This document shows, piece by piece, positions 12,004 to 23,029 of a DNA stretch of 64,000 nt. The DNA is from Rhyacophila brunnea (lineage: Eukaryota; Arthropoda; Insecta; Trichoptera; Rhyacophilidae): assembly GCA_022495005.1 (NCBI GenBank), contig JAGYXB010000698.1, positions 951,122 to 1,015,121 of the forward strand, in the 5' to 3' direction. Under the pieces are notes generated by a model. That model saw only the letters and a program-made list of their open reading frames with translations. It was not told the DNA's origin and did no database searches. The position numbers and the translations under genes are program-made. The first letter of the stretch is position 1; the number at the start of each line of letters is the position of its first letter.

Positions 12004-14937
12004 AAACCTAAGCCATACCATGTCACAATCTCCGCCTATAGTAATAGGGAACGACTCTACCTACGCTATGACCGGTCCCAAGCCCGGATAAAGGATGAGG
12101 GTTCGTCGTAGGGTTAATCACCCAACACGGTAAAAAAAACCCTGATTACGAACCCCGGACTCCCCATAAACCAACGACCCAAGCAAAGAATTAAGGACAA
12201 ACTATTATATATATACAATGTGGCACATGGAACGTACGCACTATGTTGCAGCCGGGCAAGATGGAGGAGGTTGCAATTGAATTGCATAAGTATAAAATGA
12301 GCGTGACTGCATTGCAGGGAATAAGATGGGAGGGCGCAGGTTTCATAAACAAGAGAAACTACACTTTGTATTACAGTGGATCTGCAGGTACGCAGGGTCG
12401 CTATGGAACTGGGTTCTTAATCAGCTCTGATATCCGCAGGGCAGTACTAGGATTTGAGCCAATTAGTGAGAGATTATGTAAACTTAAACTGAAAGGTACA
12501 CTTTTCAATATTACGTTCATCAACGTTTATGCCCCAACTGATGATGCGACCGAGGAAATTAAGGATAGATTCTATGAAGATCTGCAGAGAGCCTGCGAAA
12601 AAGTCTTCCCACATGATGCTCTAATTATCTTGGGAGACTTCAATGCAAAAGTTGGAAAAGATGAAGCATTTAAATAAGTAGCTGGGCAGCACAGTTTGCA
12701 TCAAACGACAATCGATAATGGTGAACGTCTATGCTTTTTAGCGGCTGCAAATAATTTATTAATTAGTAGTACATGGTTTAAACATAAAAATATCCACAAA
12801 GGAACCTGGAAAATACCTGGAAGTAATACATGCAACCAAATAGAATGATCACATTCCTATATCAAAAAGAAGAGCGACAACAGTGGAGGATGTGCGCGTC
12901 TGCAGAGAAGTCAATTGCGATTCTGATCACTTCCTGGTGAGAGCAAAATTAAAACAAAAAATCTCCTTAATACTGAAAAAAGAAGGCCAGAGAAGAACTA
13001 AATGGAGAGCTGAAAAATTGAGGGATGAAGAAATTTTGGATAAATACCAGGAATCTATAGAAACAAACTTAAAAATGACTTTAATAACCGATGATGTGAA
13101 TGTGGACTGGGAAAATACAAAAAACTGTGTTATCACGAGTGCCACAGAAATTCTGGGGGAAAACAAAGCAAAAATAGATGCAGGATGGTTTGATGATGAT
13201 TGCAGGCAAGCACTGTTTGAAAAAAAATTAAGCAAGGAAGAAATGCCTACAAAGGGAAACTCGCCAAAATTACGAAACTTATAAAGAAAAGAGAAAAACT
13301 GCAACAAAGCTCTGTCGAGAGAAAAAGCGATTGATGCTCATGAGAATACTTCAAGACATGGAATGTCAAAGAAGATACAATGATCCCAGAAAATTTTACA
13401 AGACTAAATCCTATCAATCCTGATTAAACTCCTGTAAGGATAGTGAAGGACAAATGCTGATCAAAAAGAAGGACATTATGGAAAGATGGAAAGGCTATTT
13501 CACAACACTTTTAAATCAGGCTTATAATAATGGTCATGAGGAAACGGAAGAAGTATTGTACCACACTGCTGAGGAATTTATTGATGAGCCTACTCTGCCT
13601 GAAGTAAGAAGAGCATTAAGAACGCTGAAAAACAATAAAGCACCTGGAACCGACAGGATAACAGCCGAGCTGATAAAGACTGGTGGCCCTACACTGGAAG
13701 CAAATATCCACAAGATAATTCTCAATATTTGGGAAAAAGAAATTCTACCTGAGGAATGGAAGATGGGTATAATAATCGTGCCTATTCTGAAAAAGGGAGA
13801 CAAAACAATCTGCGATAACTACAGAGGGATCACAATTCTAAACACAGCTTATAAAGTTTTCTCATCTGTACTGTACCTATAGCAGGTTAATGATCTATGG
13901 TGAGGAAATCCTGGGAGAATACCAATGCGGCTTCCGACCAAATAGATCCACCATAGATCACATCCATCTCATGAGGCAAACTATGGAGAAAGCGCACGAA
14001 TACAACCTGACACTCCACCACCTGCTTATTGATTTTAAACAAGCTTTCGCCAGTGTGAATAGGGATAAGATGCTGCAAAGCCTAAAAATACTGGGAATTC
14101 CCTTAAAACTAGTAAGGCTTATAAAGACCACACTGACGGATACTAATTACAAGCAGATCCAAACAGAGGATGATCGACCATGGTGGCACTATGAAAATAA
14201 AAGCAGAAAACGCTGGGCTGGAAATAAGCCAGTCAAAAACTAAGTATATGGTCAGCACACGCGATCAGGTACCGCTGCAGAATATAGTCATAGGACAGCA
14301 TGCATATGAAGGGGTGGACAAGTTCACGTATCTCGGATCCAGCCTAAATACCCAAAATAAGACAGCAGAGGAGATAAAAATCCGCCTTATCTCCGGGAAT
14401 AAATGCTGGCATGCCTGCAAGCGACTGGTGGGGTCGAAAATTCTAGGCCGAAGAAGTAAATTTCTAATTTATAAAACGATTATAAGGCCAGTGGTCACTT
14501 ATGGTTGTGAGACTTGGTGCTTGACTCAAAACGAAGAAAACAAATTAGCTGTCTTCGAGCGAAATACTCCGCAAAATCTTTGGACCCACGTTGGAAAATG
14601 GGAACTACAGAATTAAAAGGAACCACGAGTTGGAAGAGCTGATTGAACAGCAAACAATCATAAGACACTGTAAGTTCCAAAGACTACGATGGGCGGGGCA
14701 TGTGGAGAGAATGCCTGAAGTTAGAGCGCCAAGGATCATGACGAAGTGGCTACCCCAACGGAAGAGACCCAGAGGCCGTCCAAGAAAGAGATGGGCTGAC
14801 GCCGTAGAAATTGACTGGCTTCATATAGGAAGATCCGGTAACTGGAGAAGTGTGGCGAGAGACCGGAGTGAGTGGAGAGCGGTTGTGAAGGAGGCCAAAT
14901 CCCACCCCGGGATGTAGCACCGTGGAAGAAGAAGAAT
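12004..14937 (+). mobile_element. RTE-like LINE, degenerate and internally deleted
   Basis: The endonuclease domain opens at about 12219 (GTWNVRTM) and is readable to 12677, including GDFNAKVG. Stops and frame changes follow. RT begins near 13454 with LKKGDKTICDNYRGITIL and continues in a second frame at 13886-14160 (YQCGFRPNRSTIDHI, LLIDFKQAFASVNR). The text then jumps at about 14165-14210 straight to the post-palm region (KTKYMVSTRD, FTYLGSSLN). The catalytic (F/Y)xDD segment is therefore missing. The C-terminal LRWAGHVERMPE and GRPRKRWAD blocks reach a stop at 14917, then GAAGAAGAAG. It cannot be active. The 5' boundary is inferred from a GC-richer leader. Confidence 0.85.
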
Positions 14938-14939
14938 AT

Positions 14940-16790
14940 ACCATGTTACATATTTATGCCATCATTTTAATAAAAAAATATTGGTGTTAGATTTTACAAA
15001 TCCATAGGTACGACCAGGAGGAAAACTAATGACTTATATTCGAGCACTGCAATATAATGGATCTAATAAATGGAAATATTAATTTAAACTGCGTTTTGGT
15101 GAAGAATAGCAAGAGCTCCCTCCAATCTCTTTGTCCCTGTACGAATAAATTAAAGTACTATTATGCAACCAAAATTCTTTGCAGCCTTCCTCAACTATAT
15201 CAAGAAAGGCATGAAATAAAATAACTAAGAATACCTTCAGTTCTTGAAAACAAGTATGGTTACTGATTATCACTAATTTTATAATAATCTGTCATTTGAA
15301 AGCTAACTCGAAAATTAAAATGAATTAAATATTATTTTGTTCATTTATGTGATGCTTATTACCCCTATTTATGCGATTTTATTGAATTTTCCAACATAAT
15401 GTAGACAAGCAATAGATACTGTAAAACTTGGTGCTGTTTATTTTAATTCAAACATTGTAACTCCCAGCTCAAATCTCAAAAAAACAAAAGCAAACCATGT
15501 AACTCCTCTATATTCTATGTTAATAAATATTTTGTAAAAATTACCAGATTTACTCATTTATAACATTAAAATACTAAAAGTGTTCAAATTTCCTAAACCA
15601 GTCCGTTTTATTTTAAAACAGTTTTTTCTTCCTTCTGTGAAGTTGGTTAATACGGAGTCACAAGTTCCGCGCATTTAGTTGACGAAATGTCATTACAATA
15701 TTATCTTTTGAAGAAAATATCGTTGCATAAAAATACATTGCATTTTTCAAAAATATGCAAACCAACGTAATTATTGTATTATAACTTATTTATTTCTTAT
15801 TACGGATCATAAGTTAAAAACAAAAGGTACCTAAGTATACTTATTATTTACTGCGTTTTTGCTTATGAAATTAACAAAATCATAAATAAAAAGACAAATT
15901 TTAAGTTTATTAATGATTTTTTTTAAGATTTGACACTTTTGTGTATACAAAATATTAAGTTTTAAGTAATCTATTATAGACCGAAATATTTAGAGAGCAT
16001 ACACCGTTTTGGCTATTTTGCGAGACTCTGTTGACTGGATCTTCCAAACGGATGCGGTTGTTTTTGTTCGGGATATTTTGACGGGGTACTTAGTGAAAAT
16101 GGAAAAATGGGAATTTTTCGCGTAATTTACATGGAAAAACAATATAAAATACATGAAAAATCATGTAATTAAATTACTCAAAGGTGTGCATTTAAAAAGT
16201 GTGGAAAAAAAATGTTTCATGTTAAAACTTGACAGCCATTCAAAATCAAATTTATAGCTTAATGTAAAAGATAAAAAATTGAAAAATCATGTTAAAAGTT
16301 TAAAAAAATATATGTAATCGTATGCACTTAACAAAACAATTTTAAGGTAAATTTAATGGTTCAAGTATCAAGTCACTAAATTTAAAAAAATAATATCTCT
16401 CAAGATATAATCTCGAAATCAAAAAAAGCACGTGCACAAACGTAAGCCAATAATAGACAAATTGATGACCTAATAAAAAGTTAAAAAAGTTTGTTGGGTG
16501 GTTCGACTTAACGTACATCAAATATTTCATATCAAATATCTCACGCACTATATGAGAAAAAAATTAAAAAAGTATGCAGAATTGCGCATTAGCTATGCGA
16601 CAAGAGATTTCATTAAAAAAAATATTTTTAAACCCACGCATTCAGGTTTTGCATACAAACTTAAAAATCAAATAGCGCGCTGAATACAGATGAAAAGGCA
16701 AAAAAGAATCGTGCACTAACGTTCACTACCAAGGCACTAGTGTTTACAATTTAAATTTTGAAAAAAATCTAAGTTTAGTGACACAAGTAT
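14940..16790. other. No gene recognised
   Basis: AT-rich DNA. Scattered GTGCACAAACG words appear near 16430 and 16711 ahead of the repeat block at 16795. Nothing else can be supported. Confidence 0.45.
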
Positions 16791-16794
16791 CCAG

Positions 16795-17095
16795 CATTTA
16801 CCTGGGTCACCCAAATTGAAATCTGAATAACCCCCTTAATGTGCGTGCACAAACGAAAGAAACGCGTGCACAAACGTGCACTAACGATGCACAAACGAAT
16901 GCACACAAAAAAAGTTGAAATTTCAACATTGGGTGACCCAACGTTTAGCTGGAACACCCAATTTGAAATTGGAATTTTTCGGTTATTATAGGTGCACAAA
17001 CGAAAAAAAATCGTGCACAAACGTGCACTAACGATGCACAAACAAATGCACCCAAAAAAATTTGGAGTTTTAACATTGGGTGATCCAGGTAAATG
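16795..17095. repeat. Inverted-repeat-bounded block of GTGCACAAACG units
   Basis: A 20-bp end at 16795-16814 (CATTTACCTGGGTCACCCAA) is inverted at 17076-17095 with one mismatch. Inside are two imperfect direct copies of about 145 bp, each with GTGCACAAACG, GTGCACTAACG and ATGCACAAAC words and an AACATTGGGTGA end. Probably a small non-autonomous DNA transposon with internal repeats. Confidence 0.6.
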
Positions 17096-17099
17096 GACC

Positions 17100-17655
17100 T
17101 AAGATAATTCCCGAAACTTGCCAAGTCATCATTGACGTTTTGAAAGGAGAATATTTCAAGGTGTGTATTATATTATACGTCATCTAATAAAGTTGGGCAA
17201 ATTTACAAATATATCATTAACAAGTAGACATTGGTTGGTCTTATAAAGTGAACGTTTAGTGGATTGTTTTACCTAAATAAATCATAGACGGCAACATCAT
17301 AAGAATGGCAGACAAGATGCATTTGAGATAGGTATATATATAGTCACAAATAAGGCCATCGTTGACATGCTAAATATTCAATAGACCATTAGAATGCTGT
17401 ACCTAGCCAGGACTCTCCATATAGGCTGTAAGCAAGCTGCTTAATTATTCCTGTTGAATGTATTGTAATACTAGTCATATTCTTCGAAAAGCAAGCATGG
17501 AATTTGATTTCTAAATGAGGCCACATAATAATATAGGTTTGCTAACATAGCTCAAATACTTACCATTTGTTGTATCGCTTAAGCTAAGGTTTATAGGCAT
17601 AAAACAAACAAAAAAACAAATATTTTTACAAGATATTTATTCATACAAAAAACAT
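17100..17655. other. No gene recognised
   Basis: AT-rich sequence downstream of the MADF gene. No feature can be supported. Confidence 0.4.
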
Positions 17656-17662
17656 TAATTTA

Positions 17663-19760
17663 TTATACCGGCTTTTGTACATTTTTGCTTAATATACGAT
17701 AAACTGGTTGAGTATGAACAGTAGTTGCTGGCGTTATTTTGTCACTTTGTCCCATAAAGGCAACTTCATGCATCAGCTTCTCGGCCAGCAATCTTTGTCC
17801 CTGTGACATCGATCGTAGTTTCATGGCCATCATTTTGCCAAAAACATCAAATTCATCTTCAGTCTTGCTTAGTTTGTCGGTGATTAATTCTAACACTTTG
17901 TTGGCGCTATCATTCGATTTTTTTCGTTTGAACGATGGGGTTCTGGTGCTCTATTGAGATTCGACCTTGGAGTAGTCGACAACGTGGATGTTGAAGGCGA
18001 ATATTCTATCTGTAAATAAAATGTTGATTATTTTTTGTTGCAGTTTCCTGATACGCACGAAGAAATGGAGACGATTGCAGAAGAATTTAATAGTAAATGG
18101 CAATTTCCAAATTGCCTGGGCGCAGTTGATGGGAAACACATTGCAATCGTGCCACCTGCAGGCGCCGGCTCCCACTTTTATAATTACAAACATTTCCACA
18201 GCATTGTTTTGATGGCGATTGCAAATGCTAATTATGAATTTATTTATGTTGATGTTGGAACAAATGGACGTATTTCTGATGGAGGCGTACTGAGAAAATC
18301 TGATTTTTTCAAACGTTTAGACGAAGGCAGATTAAAAATACCTGCACCAAAAAAATATTTTAATACTACCGGGGCTGTCACATGGCAAGAAAGTATGATA
18401 AGCAATAGATAAATTAAACCAATGTAACAATTTAGTTAAAATGTTTTACCTCAATACAATCTTCGTTGTTTAACGAGTTGGAGTAACTCTCATCAGGAGA
18501 CATGTTTTCCAAATCGTCCACCATGCTGGATATTGAGCTCGATTCTGTAAAACAAAATGTAAATTGTTAAAATACAACATAATACTCAAACTTGTTTTTA
18601 TTATCTCTCCCCTAAGTACCCATTCCTTCATACGGTTAATATTGATATTGGTATAATTGGTGTAATCCAGTATATCGGGTATTTTCAAAATGTGTTTTCC
18701 GCTGTATTCCTCATAACCAAACTGTACCATTAATTTTGATTGATGATTGACGATTTATTGATTGTCTCTGAAGGAACCTAACTCGAGCGATTTTTGATTT
18801 TATGATCATTTCTTTTCTTCTTCTTTCGACCATGTCCGATCATAATATGGACCTCCACGGAGTGGAGGTTTGTATTGACAGATTTTGTTTTTACGAGAAA
18901 TGGATGTCAGCCACTTGCTCAACATATTAGGTCCATACTCTGACTCATACACAAATTGAAATTCAATGTGTACTTGTCAGACCAGGATTTGAACCTGGGA
19001 CCCGACCACGACTCAATAAGCCGCGCTTCCACCGCCATGATCGTACCTATATATTATTATTTCTTACCTACCTCAGCAAAGAATAAGTAATTTTATTGTG
19101 ACTAGAAATGATTCATAGCTGTATGTTTTAATTGCTTAATAGTTGCTAATCTAATGCGATGTCACTTTCAGAGCTACGACAATGTCATAGTCTGCACGTG
19201 TATAATAAATAGCTTTAAAGCATTCCCTCGTACCTATATATTATTATTATTTATTACCTACCTCGGCAAAGAATAAGTAATTTTATTGTGACTAGAAATG
19301 ATTCATAGCTGTATGTTTTAATTGCTTAATAGTAGCTAATCTAATGCGATGTCACTTTCAGAGCTACGGCAATTTCATAATCTGCACGTGTATAATAAAT
19401 AGCTTTAAAGCATTCCCACGTACCTTCCATTTGGTCGTTCAAGAACTCCAAATTTTTATAGTACCATAGTTTGGGTAGATATACTGCGTCTGTGCCGGCT
19501 CCGCTTCGATATGATGTCCTTACTTTATTTCTCTCCTTTCTGTAACCCGACCTCAATGTCTGTATTTTCTTTTTGACATCGTTGACCGTTGCCTGCGGCT
19601 CCACTTTGATTAATATTTCCAAAAGTTCCGCATACGCCAAGGACTTGGCATCACGATTCTTGTATAGTGGGCTGGTCGTCTTCCACAACGACGGGTTGTC
19701 TTTAAAACAACTAATAAAATCTTCCAAGAAACTTTTCGAATCCACTCGTAGATCTACCAT
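17663..19760 (-). CDS. MADF-domain DNA-binding protein, three exons, one frameshift
   Basis: Exon 1 (19760-19424) starts MVDLRVDSKSFLEDF and encodes a MADF domain: the LW..SPLYKNRDAK and VKKKIQTLRSGYRKE blocks, then a WYY motif and FLNDQMEG. Its donor is GTACGT. Exon 2 (18544-18450) joins in phase and is acidic and serine-rich (SSSISSMVDDLENM). Exon 3 (18009-17663) joins in phase but shifts by one base near 17920-17950 before KRKKSND and a helical tail with DEFDVFGKMMAMKLRSMS, like the C-termini of MADF/BESS proteins. MADF proteins bind DNA, and many insect copies come from Harbinger transposons. A Harbinger transposase piece lies antisense in intron 2. The frameshift suggests recent decay, or a sequence error. 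Confidence 0.7.
18044..18411 (+). pseudogene. PIF/Harbinger (HARBI1-like) transposase fragment
   Basis: After a TTTTTTGTTGCAG acceptor the frame reads FPDTHEEMETIAEEF, then PNCLGAVDGKHI and VGTNGRISDGGVL, the first two acidic blocks of a DDE_Tnp_4 transposase. It stops at 18411 soon after KIPAPKKYF, before the third catalytic acid. It lies on the opposite strand to the MADF gene and within its intron 2. Autonomous Harbinger elements carry a transposase plus a second DNA-binding ORF, so the pair may be one collapsed element. No terminal inverted repeats were found. Confidence 0.75.
18813..19044 (-). repeat. tRNA-derived SINE, near full length
   Basis: Read on the minus strand, the head has a Pol III B-box-like GGTTCAAATCCTGG. 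The body has a GATGTCAGCCA-type block and a CCTCCAC..GTGGAGG stem, and the tail is GAAAGAAGAAG. Same family as 48530-48760. It interrupts MADF intron 1. Confidence 0.75.
19045..19423. repeat. Tandem duplication, about 187 bp x 2
   Basis: 19045-19230 and 19231-19423 are near-identical direct copies containing GACTAGAAATGATTCATAGC. The second abuts the MADF exon 1 donor. Both copies keep an open minus-strand reading (FKAIYYTRADY) that would extend exon 1 if the donor were skipped. Confidence 0.8.
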
Positions 19761-19924
19761 TGTTGTTTTCGATGTCCGAACACTTTGAATGACAGTAAAA
19801 TAATGATGGCGCTCATAGACTAATATATGGCGCTGTCGTCCGTCGGCATAGATATAAATAATGTGACGGTAAAGCGTGGTGAACAAGGCCTGAACAAAAA
19901 CGATGCATGAGTGCGAGTGAGAAA

Positions 19925-20534
19925 GTATTCGGCACTCTTATAATCTCTGCGACACGCGCTAGAGTAAGATAAAAGGTCTACATACTTTTAAGTTGGTTTC
20001 CAAAAATATCGCCGGCAAATTGTGCTGAATCGCTTCACGTAGCGTGTTGTTCGTGTTGCTAAATTTGCTATTTTTGTGTTAAACATAAAGTCAGTGGTAA
20101 ATATTTTTAGTTAATTAAGTAGGAAAGGTGGTTCTGCATGTTGTATTAAAATATGGTAGCCGTACTGATAAGCAAGAAGATGGTATTACGTTTCATAGGT
20201 AAGTTGATACATGTTCGTGACAATTTATTTGTATATTATTATTTATTCTAATATCAGTGACCTAGTGTTTCTTTAAAATAACTTAAATTATGGATATATT
20301 TACCTAATTGGTTGCATTTTGACCGCTTAAAAATACTATATAACGTAAAAAACAGAAAATTATATTTTAATTCTGAGCGTCTAGTGCGAGCACTTTGGGC
20401 GAGCACTAGCGAAATGGTCTATGGTCTCGAACATTTATAGGCGAATGCGTTCGCTCGCCCACAAACCAAACGCACGGAACGTAGCTTCATTTAGCAATGC
20501 AACGGGTGGCGTCTATATGTATCTATAGTCTATG
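19925..20534 (+). repeat. Repeat carrying a THAP first exon, copy 2 (degraded)
   Basis: Aligned to 1673-2154 over its length. The exon at about 20120-20200 retains GSRTDKQEDGITFHR and its GTAAG donor, but the start is GTG and the first Cys codon is changed. About 115-130 bp is extra between exon and the AAAATTATATTTTAATTCTG block. Confidence 0.65.
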
Positions 20535-20603
20535 GTGGTGAACGTACGAATTTCAGCGGCTCGGCGAGTAAAATATCAAACATGTTTGAAATCCAACGAG
20601 CCT

Positions 20604-20631
20604 GGTCTGCGGATTAAAAAGTCCGCAGACC
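20604..20631. repeat. Perfect 10-bp stem hairpin
   Basis: GGTCTGCGGA and TCCGCAGACC are separated by 8 bases. Likely part of a small transposon end; no function is assigned. Confidence 0.6.
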
Positions 20632-20775
20632 TGGGGTGCTCCACGCGAAAAAAAAGTCCGAAGACTGTAAATCGTCTGACTTGCGTGCCAATGGAGCGCC
20701 GGCATTAAACATTTTCAACAGATAACAACGCGTACTATATTTTCTCCCCAATTACTTTAATTTTGGAGGCTCTGT

Positions 20776-20989
20776 CAGTGATGCCAACCGTACTATAATT
20801 ATAGTGCAATACTATAATTTTGATTTCGCGAAAAATGTGAAATACTATAATTTTACCCCAAATATACCAAAATACTATAATTTTAAAGAATTCAAGACGA
20901 AAAATGTTCCTGTACTACATATTTTTCAGAAATACTATAATTTTTACGCCTTTGTACTATAATCAGCATAGAAAAATATGGCAACACTG
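20776..20989 (+). mobile_element. 214-bp MITE with CAGTG(T/A)TGCCA ends
   Basis: Terminal inverted repeats CAGTGATGCCA and TGGCAACACTG are flanked by a perfect 8-bp duplication GGCTCTGT (20768-20775 and 20990-20997). The interior has repeated ACTATAATTTT words. The TIR and 8-bp duplication indicate a hAT-type element. A second 3' end (20998-21031) follows directly. Confidence 0.9.
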
Positions 20990-21748
20990 GGCTCTGTACT
21001 ATAATTCCACTTTGAAAAGATGGCAACACTGATTGGTATATTAGTCTGTCTATGGCTGAGTCGGTTCAATGTGTTGTGGGTTGTGCATTTTGTTTATATT
21101 TTTCCGTACCTACCTACGTTGTTTACATTGTGTGGTAAAATCGCAAATGATTACTGAACGTAGGCGTGTGAAGTGATAAAACCGTGTTTCGTGATAAAAG
21201 TTAATAATGTTATTATCTACTCCTTACTAGGTAGGTATGTACCTACTTATTGCCAAGGCTAATAATGTAATCATAATAACACCATTCATAAAGAGTTCAT
21301 AAAAAGTTTTGTGGAAAAAAGACAGCAAAATAATGTCTATAGAAACTTTTCACATAGGTACATCGACAGTTATATTGTATTCAATGTTGTCGATATGAAC
21401 TACAGATAATATACCTACCTTGTGACAATAAAAGTTATAGGACTACTAATAGGGGCTTTAACAGGGCCGCATCAAAATATTTCGCTCCAAAACTTCGTGA
21501 TTACTTTTATAAGGTAAGTACCTATTTAAACCGAAGTGATTTTGATATTGAAATTAGAAATAAATAAGAAATTAGGATTTTAATTTTCCTGGTGAGTCAC
21601 AATGGATGTACCTACCTACTTACCTACCGTTCGAAAATTTATTGATTTGTTTTTTTCTTTTTGTTATTTTGCATGGTAGTTTGTTAGGTCATTTATTGAG
21701 TATAGTTTGATAGCATTGAACATACATAATTCGGACACCTTATGCCGG

Positions 21749-21855
21749 GTCCACACCGAAAACAAGTCGCGCGACAACTCGTTAAATTTTACGATAAGCA
21801 TGATAATTATCGTAACATTTAACGAGTTGTCGCGCGACTTGTTGCCGGTGTGGCC
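21749..21855. repeat. GC-rich palindrome, 48-bp arms
   Basis: Arms at 21749-21796 and 21808-21855 are inverted copies with GTCGCGCGAC in each and an 11-bp loop. The arm is far more GC-rich than its surroundings. Outer text reads CCACACCG and CGGTGTGG. Probably a short foldback MITE. Confidence 0.8.
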
Positions 21856-22040
21856 GCACTTTTAGGGACATACATAATATTAGAAAAAATATGATTCCGG
21901 GTGGGACTCAAACCCACATATCTATTGGATTCCGGCCAACATGTTTTATGAATTTAGCTTCCGCATATATACCTACCCCATACCTAATTACGACTAAATA
22001 AACTAAGATCCACGTGACTGACGCGTTTCTCAAATTCCTT

Positions 22041-22057
22041 TAACATTGGCGACCGGC
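22041..22057 (+). other. Possible LTR end with primer-binding-like motif
   Basis: TAACATTGGCGACCGGC resembles the LTR/PBS junction (ACA, then TTGGCGACCG) of some insect LTR retrotransposons. No gag/pol reading and no second LTR were found, so this stays weak. Confidence 0.2.
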
Positions 22058-22273
22058 TTTTGTGATTTGATATTTTTTCAATATTTTTCTAATAGGTACC
22101 TATGTATGTTTCTGAGGTCTTTCTGAATTATGTATATTCAATAAAGAATGTTACATTATTAAATCTTGTGAATTATTAGTTGAATAAAAAAAAAGTTTAT
22201 GATATTATTATCATGGAGTTTTACAACGTTGTATTTTAAGTCCTAATAGGTATATAGTAGATACATAATAATA

Positions 22274-23021
22274 ATATGAGGCACCCAGTATAAAAGTGGG
22301 CCAAAGGCACTTTTCAGCGTTTTTTTACATTTTAATGCCAACAATTTCTTTATATCAATATCTACCACTTCTATAATTTTCATGCATCATAATTTGCCAG
22401 AACCTATGCTAAATCGACTTTTAAAATGTTCACGTATATCAAAAACGGCAAAAGGATTGACGAGCTAATCACAGGCCAAAAAATATACAAAATATAATTA
22501 TGGCCGCCATAACACATCTTTCGTCTGCAAGACCTGTCATGTTTCAATAATTGAAGATGGAAATTATTTTTAACCGTGTTTTATTCAAGTTTTTAATAAA
22601 AAAAATATTAATACATACTCCAATAAGTTTCGGTAAAAAAATACGGCCATCTGCATAATTAGTTTCAAACTCGGCCAAAAGATCATCACTTATCATCAAA
22701 AACGGCCAAACTGAATAGTCAGTATCAAAGCATATTTTAGATGTCGAATTGAGGTTTGTTAATAAAGTTACACTTAAATTTAGTATTTAGGAAAGGTTGT
22801 AAAATAACCTACCTATGAGTTAACCCATAGCTTACCTCACAAAATTGTGTTTTTGCTAATTACTTTTCAAATGCAAATTAACACGTTAATTACAAAATTA
22901 ATTAAAAGGGCCCGTAAGCATTGTGTTAAGAAAAATATAATAGTAAAACTACAGTTTTTCGGCCTTTCTGTAAAACACATCAAGGTACCTTTGGCTCACT
23001 TTGATACTGGGCGCCTCATAT
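22274..23021. mobile_element. DNA transposon remnant with about 37-bp TIRs
   Basis: The left end ATATGAGGCACCCAGTAT, continuing through GGGCCAAAGGCAC, is inverted at the right end (ATACTGGGCGCCTCATAT). Flanks are TA/TATA-like. No transposase is readable between the ends. Confidence 0.65.
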
Positions 23022-23029
23022 ACCAAGGT

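Noticed and set aside
20604..20631. Intrinsic bacterial-type terminator
   Set aside because: The setting is insect nuclear DNA with no gene upstream and no following T tract.
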